DNA of 64,000 bases from Sporosarcina sp. Marseille-Q4943 (GTDB taxonomy: Bacteria > Bacillota > Bacilli > Bacillales_A > Planococcaceae). Made by a program: the position numbers and the translations under genes. The notes below the pieces were generated by a model. It made no database searches and had not been told where the DNA came from. It saw only the letters and a list, made by a program, of their open reading frames with translations. Below are positions 39,551-49,084 of this stretch, one piece after another. Numbering within the stretch: position 1 is the first letter of the stretch; every line of letters begins with the position of its first letter. The stretch covers positions 62,001-126,000 of the forward strand of contig NZ_OX031157.1 in assembly GCF_943736995.1 (NCBI RefSeq), in the 5' to 3' direction.

Positions 39551-40237
39551 ATGGATTATTCACCATTAGTTCTTTCTTTAAAAGTGGCGGCCATTTCCAC
39601 AACGGTCGTGTTCATTTCCGGTGTCTTTTTCGCACGCGTTTTTTCAAGAAAGCAATTTTTGGGTAAAACGGTGATCGAATCCTTCTTCATGCTGCCTCTC
39701 GTCTTGCCTCCTACTGTAGTCGGTTTCGCCTTATTGCTACTGTTTGGCAAGCATGGCTGGATCGGGAAGTGGCTGATGGAATGGTTTGGTGTCCAGGTTG
39801 TCTTCACTTGGCTTGGCGCCGTTATCGCTTCCATCGTCGTCTCCTTCCCTTTGATGTACCAAAGTGCAGCAGCCGCATTTGACAGTCTCGACGACCGGCT
39901 TGAAAACGCCGCCAGAACGTTAGGGGCATCCGAATGGCGCGTGTTCTGGACAATCGCTTTCCCGCTTGCCTGGCCAGGCCTCCTTGCCGGCCTCGTCCTT
40001 TCATTTGCGAGGGGGCTCGGCGAATTTGGTGCCACCCTCATGCTTGCGGGCTATATACCCGGTAAGACCGATACAATTCCGATGGCGATCTATTTCGCTG
40101 TCGAATCAGGGCAGATGGAGAAAGCGACGTTTTGGGTAGTTATCATCGTCGCATTAGGCTTCAGCACAATCATGTGGCTCAATTGGTGGAGCCGCCGAAA
40201 CATGAGAAGGTATACGAATCAAAATCGAAGCAGGTGA
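39551..40237 (+). CDS. modB: Molybdate ABC transporter permease ModB
   Basis: Membrane subunit, about 228 residues, five or six helices. It has LPPTVVGFALLLLFG, the EAA loop ENAARTLGASEWRVFWTIAFPLAWPG and GEFGATLMLAG, all typical of ModB. Three in-frame ATGs exist (39524, 39545, 39551); AGGGGAG at 39538-39544 favours 39551. Confidence 0.94.
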   Translation: MDYSPLVLSLKVAAISTTVVFISGVFFARVFSRKQFLGKTVIESFFMLPLVLPPTVVGFALLLLFGKHGWIGKWLMEWFGVQVVFTWLGAVIASIVVSFPLMYQSAAAAFDSLDDRLENAARTLGASEWRVFWTIAFPLAWPGLLAGLVLSFARGLGEFGATLMLAGYIPGKTDTIPMAIYFAVESGQMEKATFWVVIIVALGFSTIMWLNWWSRRNMRRYTNQNRSR

Positions 40238-40241
40238 TTGG

Positions 40242-40901
40242 ATGCTGGAAGTGAATATTAAAAAACAATTATCCCATTATGACTTGGATGTCGAATTTAA
40301 CATGAAAGATGAAATACTCGTCTTGTTTGGTCCATCCGGATCCGGGAAAACAACGATCTTACATACGATTGCAGGATTGACGAAGCCTGATGAAGGATCG
40401 ATCAAATTGGGTGGTAAGACCTTTTTCCAAGGCAATGGCAGCTCCCTATCCGTACAGGAGCGAAATATAGGGTTGCTGTTCCAAGACTATGCCTTGTTCC
40501 CGCATATGACAGTAGGCAAAAACATAAGGTATGGCATGAAAAGGAAGGATGAATTCCGATCCTTTGTTGTCGAACAGCTGTTGCATGTCCTAGGCATCCA
40601 ACAGCTTTTATTAAAATATCCCCATCAAATATCCGGCGGCGAAAAACAAAGGGTGGCTCTTGCGCGAGCATTGGCGTCGGAGCCATCCATCCTGTTGCTG
40701 GATGAGCCTCTTTCTGCTTTAGATAGAGAAACGCGCATCGATTGTCAAAATGAATTGATTCGGCTGCATGAATTGTGGAAGATTCCGTTCATCATTGTGA
40801 CGCATGATATGGAAGAAGCCGAAAAATTATGGGACCGGATATTATTTCTCGAGCATGGAAAGATCATCGAGGAAAGGGGAGCAACGAATCCTTCTATTTA
40901 A
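40242..40901 (+). CDS. modC: Molybdate ABC transporter ATPase ModC, short form
   Basis: ATPase of the molybdate importer. 219 residues: Walker A GPSGSGKTT near residue 31, Q-loop FQDYALFPHM, signature ISGGEKQR, Walker B LLLDEPLSALD, switch ITHDMEE-like text (IVTHDMEE). It lacks the C-terminal MOP/TOBE domain found in long ModC proteins, so there is no molybdate feedback domain on the ATPase. Starts 4 bases after modB. Confidence 0.92.
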   Translation: MLEVNIKKQLSHYDLDVEFNMKDEILVLFGPSGSGKTTILHTIAGLTKPDEGSIKLGGKTFFQGNGSSLSVQERNIGLLFQDYALFPHMTVGKNIRYGMKRKDEFRSFVVEQLLHVLGIQQLLLKYPHQISGGEKQRVALARALASEPSILLLDEPLSALDRETRIDCQNELIRLHELWKIPFIIVTHDMEEAEKLWDRILFLEHGKIIEERGATNPSI

Positions 40902-40965
40902 CCTGATAATCCAGTGCTATAATTTGAGGTGAACATAATATGGGAATGGATGTGGGGGAGGTCGT

Positions 40966-41667
40966 GTGCCGGATCATCAGTTCGTAATGTTCTCTTTTGT
41001 GCATTTATCGGTTCTATTAATGGTTGCTATTATCATCGTGCTCCTCTATTGGCAACGGAAGAGGCTGCAAGTCAATTCTTCCAAACTGAAATGGGTCGAG
41101 CGGATTTTCGCACTATCTTTATTAGCAATGGATATCCTCTATCACATATGGCTCATCGTGACGGATCGATGGGCATTGGATGACTCACTGCCCCTTGAAT
41201 TATGCAGCATCTCCCTATTCGTCTCGATTGTGCTGCTGTTGACGGGGAATCGCCATTTAACCGATTTTGTCATTTTTGCAGGCATCGGTGGCGCTTTACA
41301 AGCATTAGGAACACCTGTTCTCGACATGGATTTTCCGCATTTTCGCTTTTTCCATTTCTTCTACACGCATGTGGGAATCATTTTGACGGGGTTTTATTTT
41401 GTCTGGGTGAAAGGCTATAAACCTACGTTTAAAGGCGTATTGAAAACAATGGTGGTCATCAATGCACTTTTGCCGATCATTTTAGCAGTGAACTGGCTCG
41501 TTGAAGGGAATTATATGTTCCTGCGAATGAAACCTTATAATGGCAGCCTGCTAGATTTCCTCGGTCCTTACCCTTGGTATATTCTATCTTTAGAAGCGGT
41601 CGCATTTATCATATTTACGGTCATTTGGCTTTTATTACGGAAAAAGGGAAAAGAGTCAGGGAGTTAA
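40966..41667 (+). CDS. ywaF: YwaF-like (TIGR02206) membrane protein
   Basis: 233-residue protein with six to seven helices. The family features are FSFVHL at the start, LPLELCSISLFVS with charged residues inside the membrane, the H-F-F-Y-T-H motif (FFYTHVG) and a final GPYPWYILSLE. GTG 40966 follows GGGGGAG; the in-frame ATG 40987 is a second candidate because it overlaps the stop of a 15-codon frame starting at 40940. A TATAAT lies at 40918-40923. Function unknown. Confidence 0.78.
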   Translation: MPDHQFVMFSFVHLSVLLMVAIIIVLLYWQRKRLQVNSSKLKWVERIFALSLLAMDILYHIWLIVTDRWALDDSLPLELCSISLFVSIVLLLTGNRHLTDFVIFAGIGGALQALGTPVLDMDFPHFRFFHFFYTHVGIILTGFYFVWVKGYKPTFKGVLKTMVVINALLPIILAVNWLVEGNYMFLRMKPYNGSLLDFLGPYPWYILSLEAVAFIIFTVIWLLLRKKGKESGS

Positions 41668-41759
41668 CTATGTTTTTCAGCATATTTTCCATATAGACAA
41701 CCATTCATTGGGAATGCTAAAATTTACTAACCGACAACAGTGGGAGGGAGATGACGAAA

Positions 41760-41951
41760 ATGGAATCGAGCAAACAAAACGGGGTAAAAGCGAAGATCAG
41801 TTTGAAAGATGCAGTCAAACAACAGCTTGAGGCTAAGAAGAATTCGACAAAGTCGACAAAAACAACAGGAAATCCAATTCAACAAACACCAAAAATGAAG
41901 AGCCAGCAATCGAAGAAAGTAACCCAATCAAGTCGCAAAATGGGTATTTGA
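41760..41951 (+). CDS. Small basic low-complexity protein, unknown
   Basis: 63 residues (start 41760, or 66 from 41751), rich in Lys, Ser, Gln and Thr, with a predicted helix ISLKDAVKQQLEAKKN and a disordered tail. GGGAGGGAG precedes the starts, and a terminator follows, so it is probably expressed. No family recognised. Confidence 0.5.
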   Translation: MESSKQNGVKAKISLKDAVKQQLEAKKNSTKSTKTTGNPIQQTPKMKSQQSKKVTQSSRKMGI

Positions 41952-41967
41952 TCATGCTGAAAAAAGA

Positions 41968-42002
41968 AAAAGCAAATCCCTTACAAGGGATTTGCTTTTT
42001 TC
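41968..42002. terminator. Bidirectional terminator before ribH
   Basis: AAAAGCAAATCCC (41968-41980) pairs with GGGATTTGCTTTT (41987-41999), with T-runs both ways. It ends both the small basic gene and the rib operon. Confidence 0.92.
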
Positions 42003-42007
42003 TACTC

Positions 42008-42472
42008 TTACAATTGTTTCAGGAGATTTGCCATCTCGATAGCGGAAACTCCTACGTCCCACCCTTTATTTCCAGCCTTCGTCCCGGCGCGCTCAACCGC
42101 TTGTTCTATCGAATCGGTCGTCAATACGCCAAAGATGACTGGCACTTCTTCTGTCATATTTAGTGCGGCAACCCCTTTAGCCACTTCGTTGCATACGTAA
42201 TCAAAGTGGGGAGTAGCCCCTCTAATGACGGTGCCTAATGTAATAACCGCATCATATTTCTTTGAAGCCGCCATCCGTTTTGCAATGAGAGGAATTTCAA
42301 AAGCGCCAGGAACCCAAGCGATTTCAATATCGTTCGCATCAACTCCGTGGCGGCGCAATGCGTCTTCAGCTCCACTGAGAAGCTTGCCTGAAATAAATTC
42401 GTTGAAGCGGGATACGACGATGCCGATTTTAAGTCCTGTACCGATTAAATGTCCTTCATATGTCATACTCAT
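42008..42472 (-). CDS. ribH: 6,7-dimethyl-8-ribityllumazine synthase
   Basis: Condenses the RibB product with the ribityl-diaminouracil from RibD to give lumazine. 154 residues: [71 protein letters not shown] and [13 protein letters not shown], all canonical. Last gene of the rib operon, 13 bases after ribBA. Confidence 0.97.
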   Translation of the reverse strand: MSMTYEGHLIGTGLKIGIVVSRFNEFISGKLLSGAEDALRRHGVDANDIEIAWVPGAFEIPLIAKRMAASKKYDAVITLGTVIRGATPHFDYVCNEVAKGVAALNMTEEVPVIFGVLTTDSIEQAVERAGTKAGNKGWDVGVSAIEMANLLKQL

Positions 42473-42485
42473 TTGTATTTCCTCC

Positions 42486-43688
42486 TCAGATATGCAGTAA
42501 ATGCCCTAATTTCGCCTTTTTCGTCTCCATATAGAATCGGTTGCTTTCTTCTACAGGCAGTTCGATCGGGATACGATTTTCGACCACTATTCCGTGATCT
42601 GAAAGACCTTCAATTTTTCGTGGATTGTTCGTCAACAATTGAATATTGTTGTACCCAAGATCAGAAAGGATTTGTGCGCTGACGAAATACTCCCGTAAAT
42701 CGTCACCGAAACCTAATCGGGCATTTGCCTCGACTGTATCATAGCCTTGCTCTTGAAGCTTATATGCTTTCATTTTATTGACGAGGCCGATTCCACGGCC
42801 TTCCTGACGCATATAAATAAGAACTCCCATCCCGGCTTCCTCAATTTGTGTAAGTGCAGCATGCAGCTGTGGACCGCAATCGCATCGACAAGAACCGAAT
42901 ACGTCACCCGTCAGGCATTCCGAATGGATTCTGACAAGAGGGGCCTCGCCGGGCGTGAAGTCGCCCACTTGACCTCTCACAAAAGCGATATGTTCGCGGC
43001 CGGTCAATTTTTCTACATAAGTGATTGCGGTGAAGTCGCCATACTTTGTCGGCATATGGATATCGACGACCCTTTCAACAAGCCTCTCATTTCTTTTCCG
43101 GTACGCAATCAATTCTTCTATCGTTAGGATAACCAGATCGTGCCGCTTTGCGATCTCCACTAACTCTTCTCCTCGGGCCATCGTTCCGTCGTCATTCATT
43201 ATCTCACAAATGACGCCCGCTGAAGTAGCATCGGATAGACGGGCTAGGTCGACCGCAGCTTCCGTATGTCCTGGACGCACCAATACACCACCAGCTTTTG
43301 CGACTAACGGGAAAATGTGGCCCGGCCTTCTGAAGTCTGAAGGCTTCGAGTCTTTATCTATCATTTTGAAGATCGTTTCCGAGCGTTCAAATGCGGAAAT
43401 CCCTGTATGGCAGGACGAATGATCAATACTAACTGTGAATGCAGTCCCATGGACATCAGTATTCGTGTTTGTCATTGGAGATAAATGAAGATCGTCTGCC
43501 AGCTGTTGTTCAATTGGAACACAAATGAGTCCACGTCCTTCCGTCGCCATGAAATTGATCATAGCTGGAGTCGCATAGTCAGCGAGCGCGACAAAATCAC
43601 CTTCATTTTCACGACTTTCATCGTCCACGACGATAATCGCTTTACCTTTTTTCAATTCCTCGATCGCTTTTTCTACCGTAACGAACAT
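42486..43688 (-). CDS. ribBA: Bifunctional DHBP synthase / GTP cyclohydrolase II
   Basis: Makes both precursors of riboflavin, from ribulose 5-phosphate and GTP. 400 residues: RibB half with [12 protein letters not shown] and the acidic catalytic loop near the N-terminus; RibA half from about residue 205 with zinc-binding cysteines in [17 protein letters not shown] and [12 protein letters not shown] 43688 follows GAGAGGTG; GTG 43697 overlaps that site. Confidence 0.97.
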   Translation of the reverse strand: MFVTVEKAIEELKKGKAIIVVDDESRENEGDFVALADYATPAMINFMATEGRGLICVPIEQQLADDLHLSPMTNTNTDVHGTAFTVSIDHSSCHTGISAFERSETIFKMIDKDSKPSDFRRPGHIFPLVAKAGGVLVRPGHTEAAVDLARLSDATSAGVICEIMNDDGTMARGEELVEIAKRHDLVILTIEELIAYRKRNERLVERVVDIHMPTKYGDFTAITYVEKLTGREHIAFVRGQVGDFTPGEAPLVRIHSECLTGDVFGSCRCDCGPQLHAALTQIEEAGMGVLIYMRQEGRGIGLVNKMKAYKLQEQGYDTVEANARLGFGDDLREYFVSAQILSDLGYNNIQLLTNNPRKIEGLSDHGIVVENRIPIELPVEESNRFYMETKKAKLGHLLHI

Positions 43689-43700
43689 AACTAACACCTC

Positions 43701-44351
43701 TCAATCCAAAAATCCGCTATTGGCTAGTGCTTCCATTGTCAGCCCGCCTGGCGGTTCAGCTTCTTTTCTTAAGACAATCCGCTCTATATATTTCGCAAGA
43801 ATATCGCATTCCACATTGACATAGTCTCCGACACGCTTATGACCGAGAATAGAATCAGCTTGAGTGACGGGAATGAGGGATATCGTAAACCCTTGTTCAA
43901 ATATGCTGAAAACAGTCAATGAAGTTCCGTCAACCGTTATCGAACCTTTAGGGACAAGATATGTTTGAAATGCGGAATCCATTTGAATATCGATATATAT
44001 TGCATTTTCAATCGGACGCATCGCGATAATTTCACCGACGCAATCGACATGACCAGTTACAAAATGGCCGCCAAAACGGCCGTTCGCTGCCATAGCACGC
44101 TCCAAGTTCACACGGCTTCCGGATTTCAATGTGGAAAGTGCCGTCGCTATGAACGACTCGGGCATGACATCTGCTGCGAATTCGGTTTTTGAAAAATCCG
44201 ATACAGTAAGACATACTCCATTGACGGAAATACTATCTCCCTTTTTCACGTCGGATAGCACATGACTGCATCGGATGATCAGTTGCATGGAGGATGAGCC
44301 TTTTTTTATCGCATGTACTGTTCCTATTTCTTCAACAATTCCTGTAAACAA
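43701..44351 (-). CDS. ribE: Riboflavin synthase alpha subunit
   Basis: Dismutates two lumazines to riboflavin. 216 residues in two repeated lumazine-binding domains: MFTGIVEEIG with GDSISVNGVCLTV, and GHFVTGHVDCVG with GSITVDGTSLTV. TTG start; its ribosome site GGAGGTG is inside the tail of the ribD remnant, whose stop overlaps closely. The C-terminus runs beyond the usual end by about ten residues. Confidence 0.97.
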   Translation of the reverse strand: MFTGIVEEIGTVHAIKKGSSSMQLIIRCSHVLSDVKKGDSISVNGVCLTVSDFSKTEFAADVMPESFIATALSTLKSGSRVNLERAMAANGRFGGHFVTGHVDCVGEIIAMRPIENAIYIDIQMDSAFQTYLVPKGSITVDGTSLTVFSIFEQGFTISLIPVTQADSILGHKRVGDYVNVECDILAKYIERIVLRKEAEPPGGLTMEALANSGFLD

Positions 44352-44750
44352 TCAGCTTACACCTCCAATCGGAAGAAGTGTATGAATCGGGATAGCTACT
44401 TTTGGCGTCCTAAGATGCCTATTTAAAATAAGTTGTAATGGGTTCTTTCCACCATGGGGCAAACGGGTGGCGAGGAAAGGGTTTTGGAGAAGAATAAAAT
44501 GAAAAAATGCCCGGTTGCTAACATCCGCCTCTTTTTTACATAAATCAGTGATCACTTTAATTCCGGCAGTCCGAAGAAGCCTAATCCCATTTCCATTTAC
44601 GGAAGGATTCGGATCTTTGGACTCGATGAATATATCGCGAATAACGCTTGCGATGATTTTTTCTGTACATGCAGGCGTATTCCCGACATGTACACAAGTT
44701 TTAAAAGTGACGCATAGATTTGCTAACTTCATATAATCGGCGTGGTCCAT
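44352..44750 (-). pseudogene. ribD: ribD remnant (deaminase/reductase), internally deleted
   Basis: Open frame of 132 codons that matches pieces of RibD (normally about 360). The start (MDHADYMKLA) is kept. The next 60 or so residues with the HAE zinc/catalytic motif are gone. The second zinc region survives altered (TCVHVGNTPAC for EPCSHYGKTPPC), followed by ESKDPNPSVNGNGIRLLRTAGI. After FFHF another stretch of about 55 residues is lost, then NPLQLILNRHLRTP matches the start of the reductase domain, and the rest is missing. Neither activity can remain. The start site, riboswitch and the ribE ribosome site are preserved. Confidence 0.85.
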
Positions 44751-44756
44751 CGAATT

Positions 44757-44779
44757 CCCCCTTTCAATTTTTGAAAGGG
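44757..44779 (-). promoter_or_regulatory. Hairpin that can hide the ribD-remnant ribosome site
   Basis: On the minus strand CCCTTTCAA pairs with TTGAAAGGG, whose 3' arm is part of the AAAGGGGG ribosome site just before the ATG at 44750. There is no T-run, so it suggests riboswitch control of translation rather than termination. Confidence 0.6.
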
Positions 44780-44815
44780 CGGATATAGTTGGGCGTGGCC
44801 ATCAAACGCGAACAA

Positions 44816-44948
44816 CTTCTCCCATCCAGACTGTAACTGTCGGTGCCGGAGTTTCACCAGCTCCACCGTATCCATAAGGGTACGGGTCACGGACTGACAA
44901 GCATTGTGCTTGATCACCGTCGGTAAGGAATTTCACCTTGCCCCGAAG
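44816..44948 (-). ncRNA. FMN riboswitch (RFN element)
   Basis: The minus strand contains, in order, CTTCGGGGCAAGGTGAAATT, CCGACGGTGAT, GTCAGTCCGTGACCCG, GTGGAGCTGGTGAAACTCCG, CACCGACAGTTACAGTCTGG and ATGGGAGAAG. These are the conserved parts of the FMN aptamer. It precedes the rib operon and should lower its expression when FMN is plentiful. Confidence 0.96.
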
Positions 44949-45318
44949 TGTCGTTTTGAATGAACCGATTCAAATTTAACACACTTCAGAAATGCATGCC
45001 AAGTAACTGAACATGAAAAGAATATAAAAGAATTAGTTTTCTGAGTGATTCAATGTTAAAATCAAAAGGAATCTATGATGAATAGCTTAGATTTTACAGT
45101 GACTTCATCAGAAAATGGGGCCAAATTCTTTATTGGAAAATGAGCCAATGTATCCAATCATTTGTTACAGGTTTAATAGAAATCCAAATAGCTGAAATAA
45201 TGATTTACGTAACATATAATAAAAATGGAAATAAAAATACGAATGAGGATTGAAGCATAGGTTTGACCCCTATCTCGTTGGTTGGTCTCATCATGCTAGG
45301 GAAGAGGGATGTTGGTTA
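44949..45318. other. Non-coding region between the rib leader and fni
   Basis: AT-rich divergent control region. CTGAAA (45192-45197), a 17-base spacer and TATAAT (45215-45220) form a plausible promoter for fni, leaving a leader of about 90 bases. The rib promoter must lie just above 44948 on the other strand but no convincing pair was found. A frame reaches back to 45250 but has no ribosome site. Confidence 0.5.
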
Positions 45319-46350
45319 ATGACTGGTTCGATTCATCAACGGAAAGCGGAGCATATCGACATCACGCTCAATGAAAAAGTGACAGGGAACGAAATTACGA
45401 CCGGATTGGAAAGAGTTCACTTCATTCATAACGCTTTACCTGAAATAGACTTTAATGAAATCTCCATTGAAAGCAAATTTATTGGCCAAATGCGTCCAAC
45501 GCCTTTTATGATCAGTTCCATGACTGGAGGAGCCGCATTCGCCGAAACAATTAACCGTAATTTGGCGCTTGCCGCAGAAGAAAAGGGCTGGATATTAGCT
45601 TTAGGATCTATGCGAGCATTAATCGAGAGCAAAGAGCATCGGGCATCATTTCAAGTGAGACAATACGCGCCATCCGTTCCAATTATCGCCAATTTAGGCG
45701 CGGTTCAATTGAATTACGGGTTTGGCGTCGATCAATGCAGGCAAATTATTGATATAACGGAAGCAGATGCCTTGGTGTTACATTTGAACAGTCTCCAGGA
45801 AGTCATTCAGCCGAACGGAGATTTAAATTTCAAGGATTTATTAGTGAAAATCGAAGAATTAACGAGAACGTTGAGGGTTCCAGTAGGTATTAAGGAAGTC
45901 GGATGGGGAATCGACGGAATGACGGCCAAAAAGCTTTGTGATGTCGGCGTGTCTTTTGTAGACGTAGCTGGTGCTGGCGGTACATCATGGAGCCAAGTGG
46001 AAAAATACCGCTCGACAGACCCGGTTAAACAAGCCGCTGCCGAAACGTTCAGCGTTTGGGGCATCCCTACAGTTGATTGCGTCGTTTCAGTACGTGAAAA
46101 GATCGGTGAACAATCGATTGTCGCAAGTGGCGGCATGGCAACAGGTTTGGATGCTGCCAAAACGATCGCTTTAGGGGCTGATATTGTCGGTTTTGGGAGA
46201 TCTATTCTGAAAGAAGCGACACAGTCTCCAGAAGATGTCATCAGAGTGATGGAAACGAAAGAACTGGAGTTGCGCATGGCAATGTTCGGCATAGGTGCAT
46301 CTACGTTGGCTGAACTTCAAGCGAGCGATAGAGTACGATATGAGAGATGA
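45319..46350 (+). CDS. fni: Type 2 isopentenyl-diphosphate isomerase (FMN-dependent)
   Basis: Interconverts IPP and DMAPP using reduced FMN. 343 residues: RKAEHIDITLN at the start, PFMISSMTGGA, GSMRALIE, the FMN/substrate region LHLNSLQEVIQPNGD, KEVGWGI, VDVAGAGGTSW and the phosphate-binding ASGGMATGLDAAK and GFGRSIL. ATG 45319 follows AGAGGGATG; extension to 45250 gives a non-conserved N-terminus. It uses FMN, the end product of the neighbouring pathway, though it is on the opposite strand. Confidence 0.95.
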   Translation: MTGSIHQRKAEHIDITLNEKVTGNEITTGLERVHFIHNALPEIDFNEISIESKFIGQMRPTPFMISSMTGGAAFAETINRNLALAAEEKGWILALGSMRALIESKEHRASFQVRQYAPSVPIIANLGAVQLNYGFGVDQCRQIIDITEADALVLHLNSLQEVIQPNGDLNFKDLLVKIEELTRTLRVPVGIKEVGWGIDGMTAKKLCDVGVSFVDVAGAGGTSWSQVEKYRSTDPVKQAAAETFSVWGIPTVDCVVSVREKIGEQSIVASGGMATGLDAAKTIALGADIVGFGRSILKEATQSPEDVIRVMETKELELRMAMFGIGASTLAELQASDRVRYER

Positions 46351-46357
46351 TAAATGA

Positions 46358-47587
<1,230 letters not shown>

Positions 47588-47711
47588 ACTGCCATTTATA
47601 TGGCTCTCTTTTATTTTTAGTTTTTAGTTTACATAATATATATTATCGGTAGTTGTGTATCATTACAAAGTATACTTATAACAGTGAGACGAAACCGATT
47701 TTTTAGTTGAA

Positions 47712-47756
47712 ACAAAAAACCTGCGGCGGATTATAAAATAACTTCCGCTGCAGGTT
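47712..47756 (-). terminator. Terminator overlapping the end of the MFS gene
   Basis: AACCTGCGGCGGA (47718-47730) pairs with TCCGCTGCAGGTT (47744-47756). On the minus strand six T follow. The stop codon is in the loop and the last coding bases are in the stem. Confidence 0.88.
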
Positions 47757-48957
47757 CTGTTTGTTTCTCTTCTAAAACAATATTTCTTCGTTTCATTTGG
47801 CTAAAAAACAACAACGTCAAACTTAAGCTGATCACTCCAAAAATAATGACCATCATCTGTAGCCCAACGATATCCAAAAATGCTCCTGCACTTAACAATA
47901 CTACTTGGAACATGACCCGCTCCAACATATTCCGGAATGAGAAAAATCGTCCATGGTACGCTTTCGGCATCTGTTTCTGAAATACGACCATTGCTGTTGG
48001 GAAAAAACATCCTAATGCAAAGCCCAATACAGCAAATGCAACCAATGTCAAAACAATATTATGTGCAAAATATAGCAAGAACTCTGCAACTGCCACCATT
48101 GATGCAAAGAAGAATAAAATGACCGTCGTCTTCCATTTCCGTGTAATGAACTTTACTGCAAATGAGCCGATCATGAAGGCAATCCCTTCAAACGTATAAA
48201 TTAACCCTTTAATCGATGCGGAATCTTGGATCTCACTAATATTGATGACAATTAGATTGAATGAACCGATAAATAACAATGGAATCATCGTCATAATTAA
48301 TGTCATGCCGACTGCAGGATATGCTTTTAAAACAGGAAAAACTTCCATGAACCCGCCCTTATCTCCATCTTTCCGTTGGGAGCGCCCACTCCCCTTCCCT
48401 TCATCGATCTTCAGCATCATCGTGAAGCCCAACAGTGCCAGATACGCAATCATCGATACCCAATATAATGATGCCAACGACCAGTAAACGAGCATGACGC
48501 CTGCGAGAGCTGTACCGATGACGCGTGCTATTGTAGCAACGTTCATATGCATTCCGTTCATCGTCAGTAAATCTTCATCTTTTACGACTAGAGGGATAGC
48601 TGACTGTAATGCCGGAAAATAAAAAGTTGCAGATAATTGGATGGAAATGATAAATGCAACCATCCACCAGACAGATCCAGTTGTAATGGCTAGCAACATG
48701 AATAGCACACTGACGAGCCTTCCCATACCCGCTACAATCAAAACAGTCTTTTTCCTCGACTGATCAATGATCCGACCTGCTGTCGGACCTGCGATGATGC
48801 CGGCCAATAATCCGATGGATAAAATCATTGCCTTTACGAAATCAGATGGGATCTTCTCTTGTAGAAACTCCAGATTACCAATGATTCCTGTCCATAATCC
48901 GAGTCCGGCAATCATTTCTCCCGCAAGAATGATCCAAACGTTACGGTTTTTCCACAT
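47731..48957 (-). CDS. MFS transporter, macrolide-efflux-like (MFS_3) type
   Basis: 408-residue twelve-helix exporter-like protein. It starts WKNRNVWIILAGEMIAGLG, has loop 2-3 text GPTAGRIIDQSRKKTVLI and a central charged loop (DEGKGSGRSQRKDGDKG). This layout is that of EntS/MefA-like proteins; substrate unknown. ATG 48957 is preferred because GGGG sits 6-7 bases upstream; the ATG at 48963 is too close. Confidence 0.82.
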   Translation of the reverse strand: MWKNRNVWIILAGEMIAGLGLWTGIIGNLEFLQEKIPSDFVKAMILSIGLLAGIIAGPTAGRIIDQSRKKTVLIVAGMGRLVSVLFMLLAITTGSVWWMVAFIISIQLSATFYFPALQSAIPLVVKDEDLLTMNGMHMNVATIARVIGTALAGVMLVYWSLASLYWVSMIAYLALLGFTMMLKIDEGKGSGRSQRKDGDKGGFMEVFPVLKAYPAVGMTLIMTMIPLLFIGSFNLIVINISEIQDSASIKGLIYTFEGIAFMIGSFAVKFITRKWKTTVILFFFASMVAVAEFLLYFAHNIVLTLVAFAVLGFALGCFFPTAMVVFQKQMPKAYHGRFFSFRNMLERVMFQVVLLSAGAFLDIVGLQMMVIIFGVISLSLTLLFFSQMKRRNIVLEEKQTEPAAEVIL

Positions 48958-49046
48958 GCGCATTCCCCATTATTCTTTTTTTATTTCGACTTTCGAACTA
49001 TTATACGTTAAAACCTTCCAAATGTCACTACATCTTTAGACGTACT

Positions 49047-49083
49047 AAAACGCCTGCCGACATCTTGCCAGCAGGCGTTTTTC
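49047..49083 (-). terminator. Terminator after parC
   Basis: AAAACGCCTGC (49047-49057) pairs with GCAGGCGTTTT (49070-49080), with a TTTTAG tail on the minus strand. Confidence 0.88.
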
Positions 49084-49084
49084 A

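Noticed and set aside
45807..46292. 161-codon open frame antisense to fni
   Set aside because: Opposite a conserved enzyme; Pro/Ser/Thr-rich translation typical of a shadow frame.
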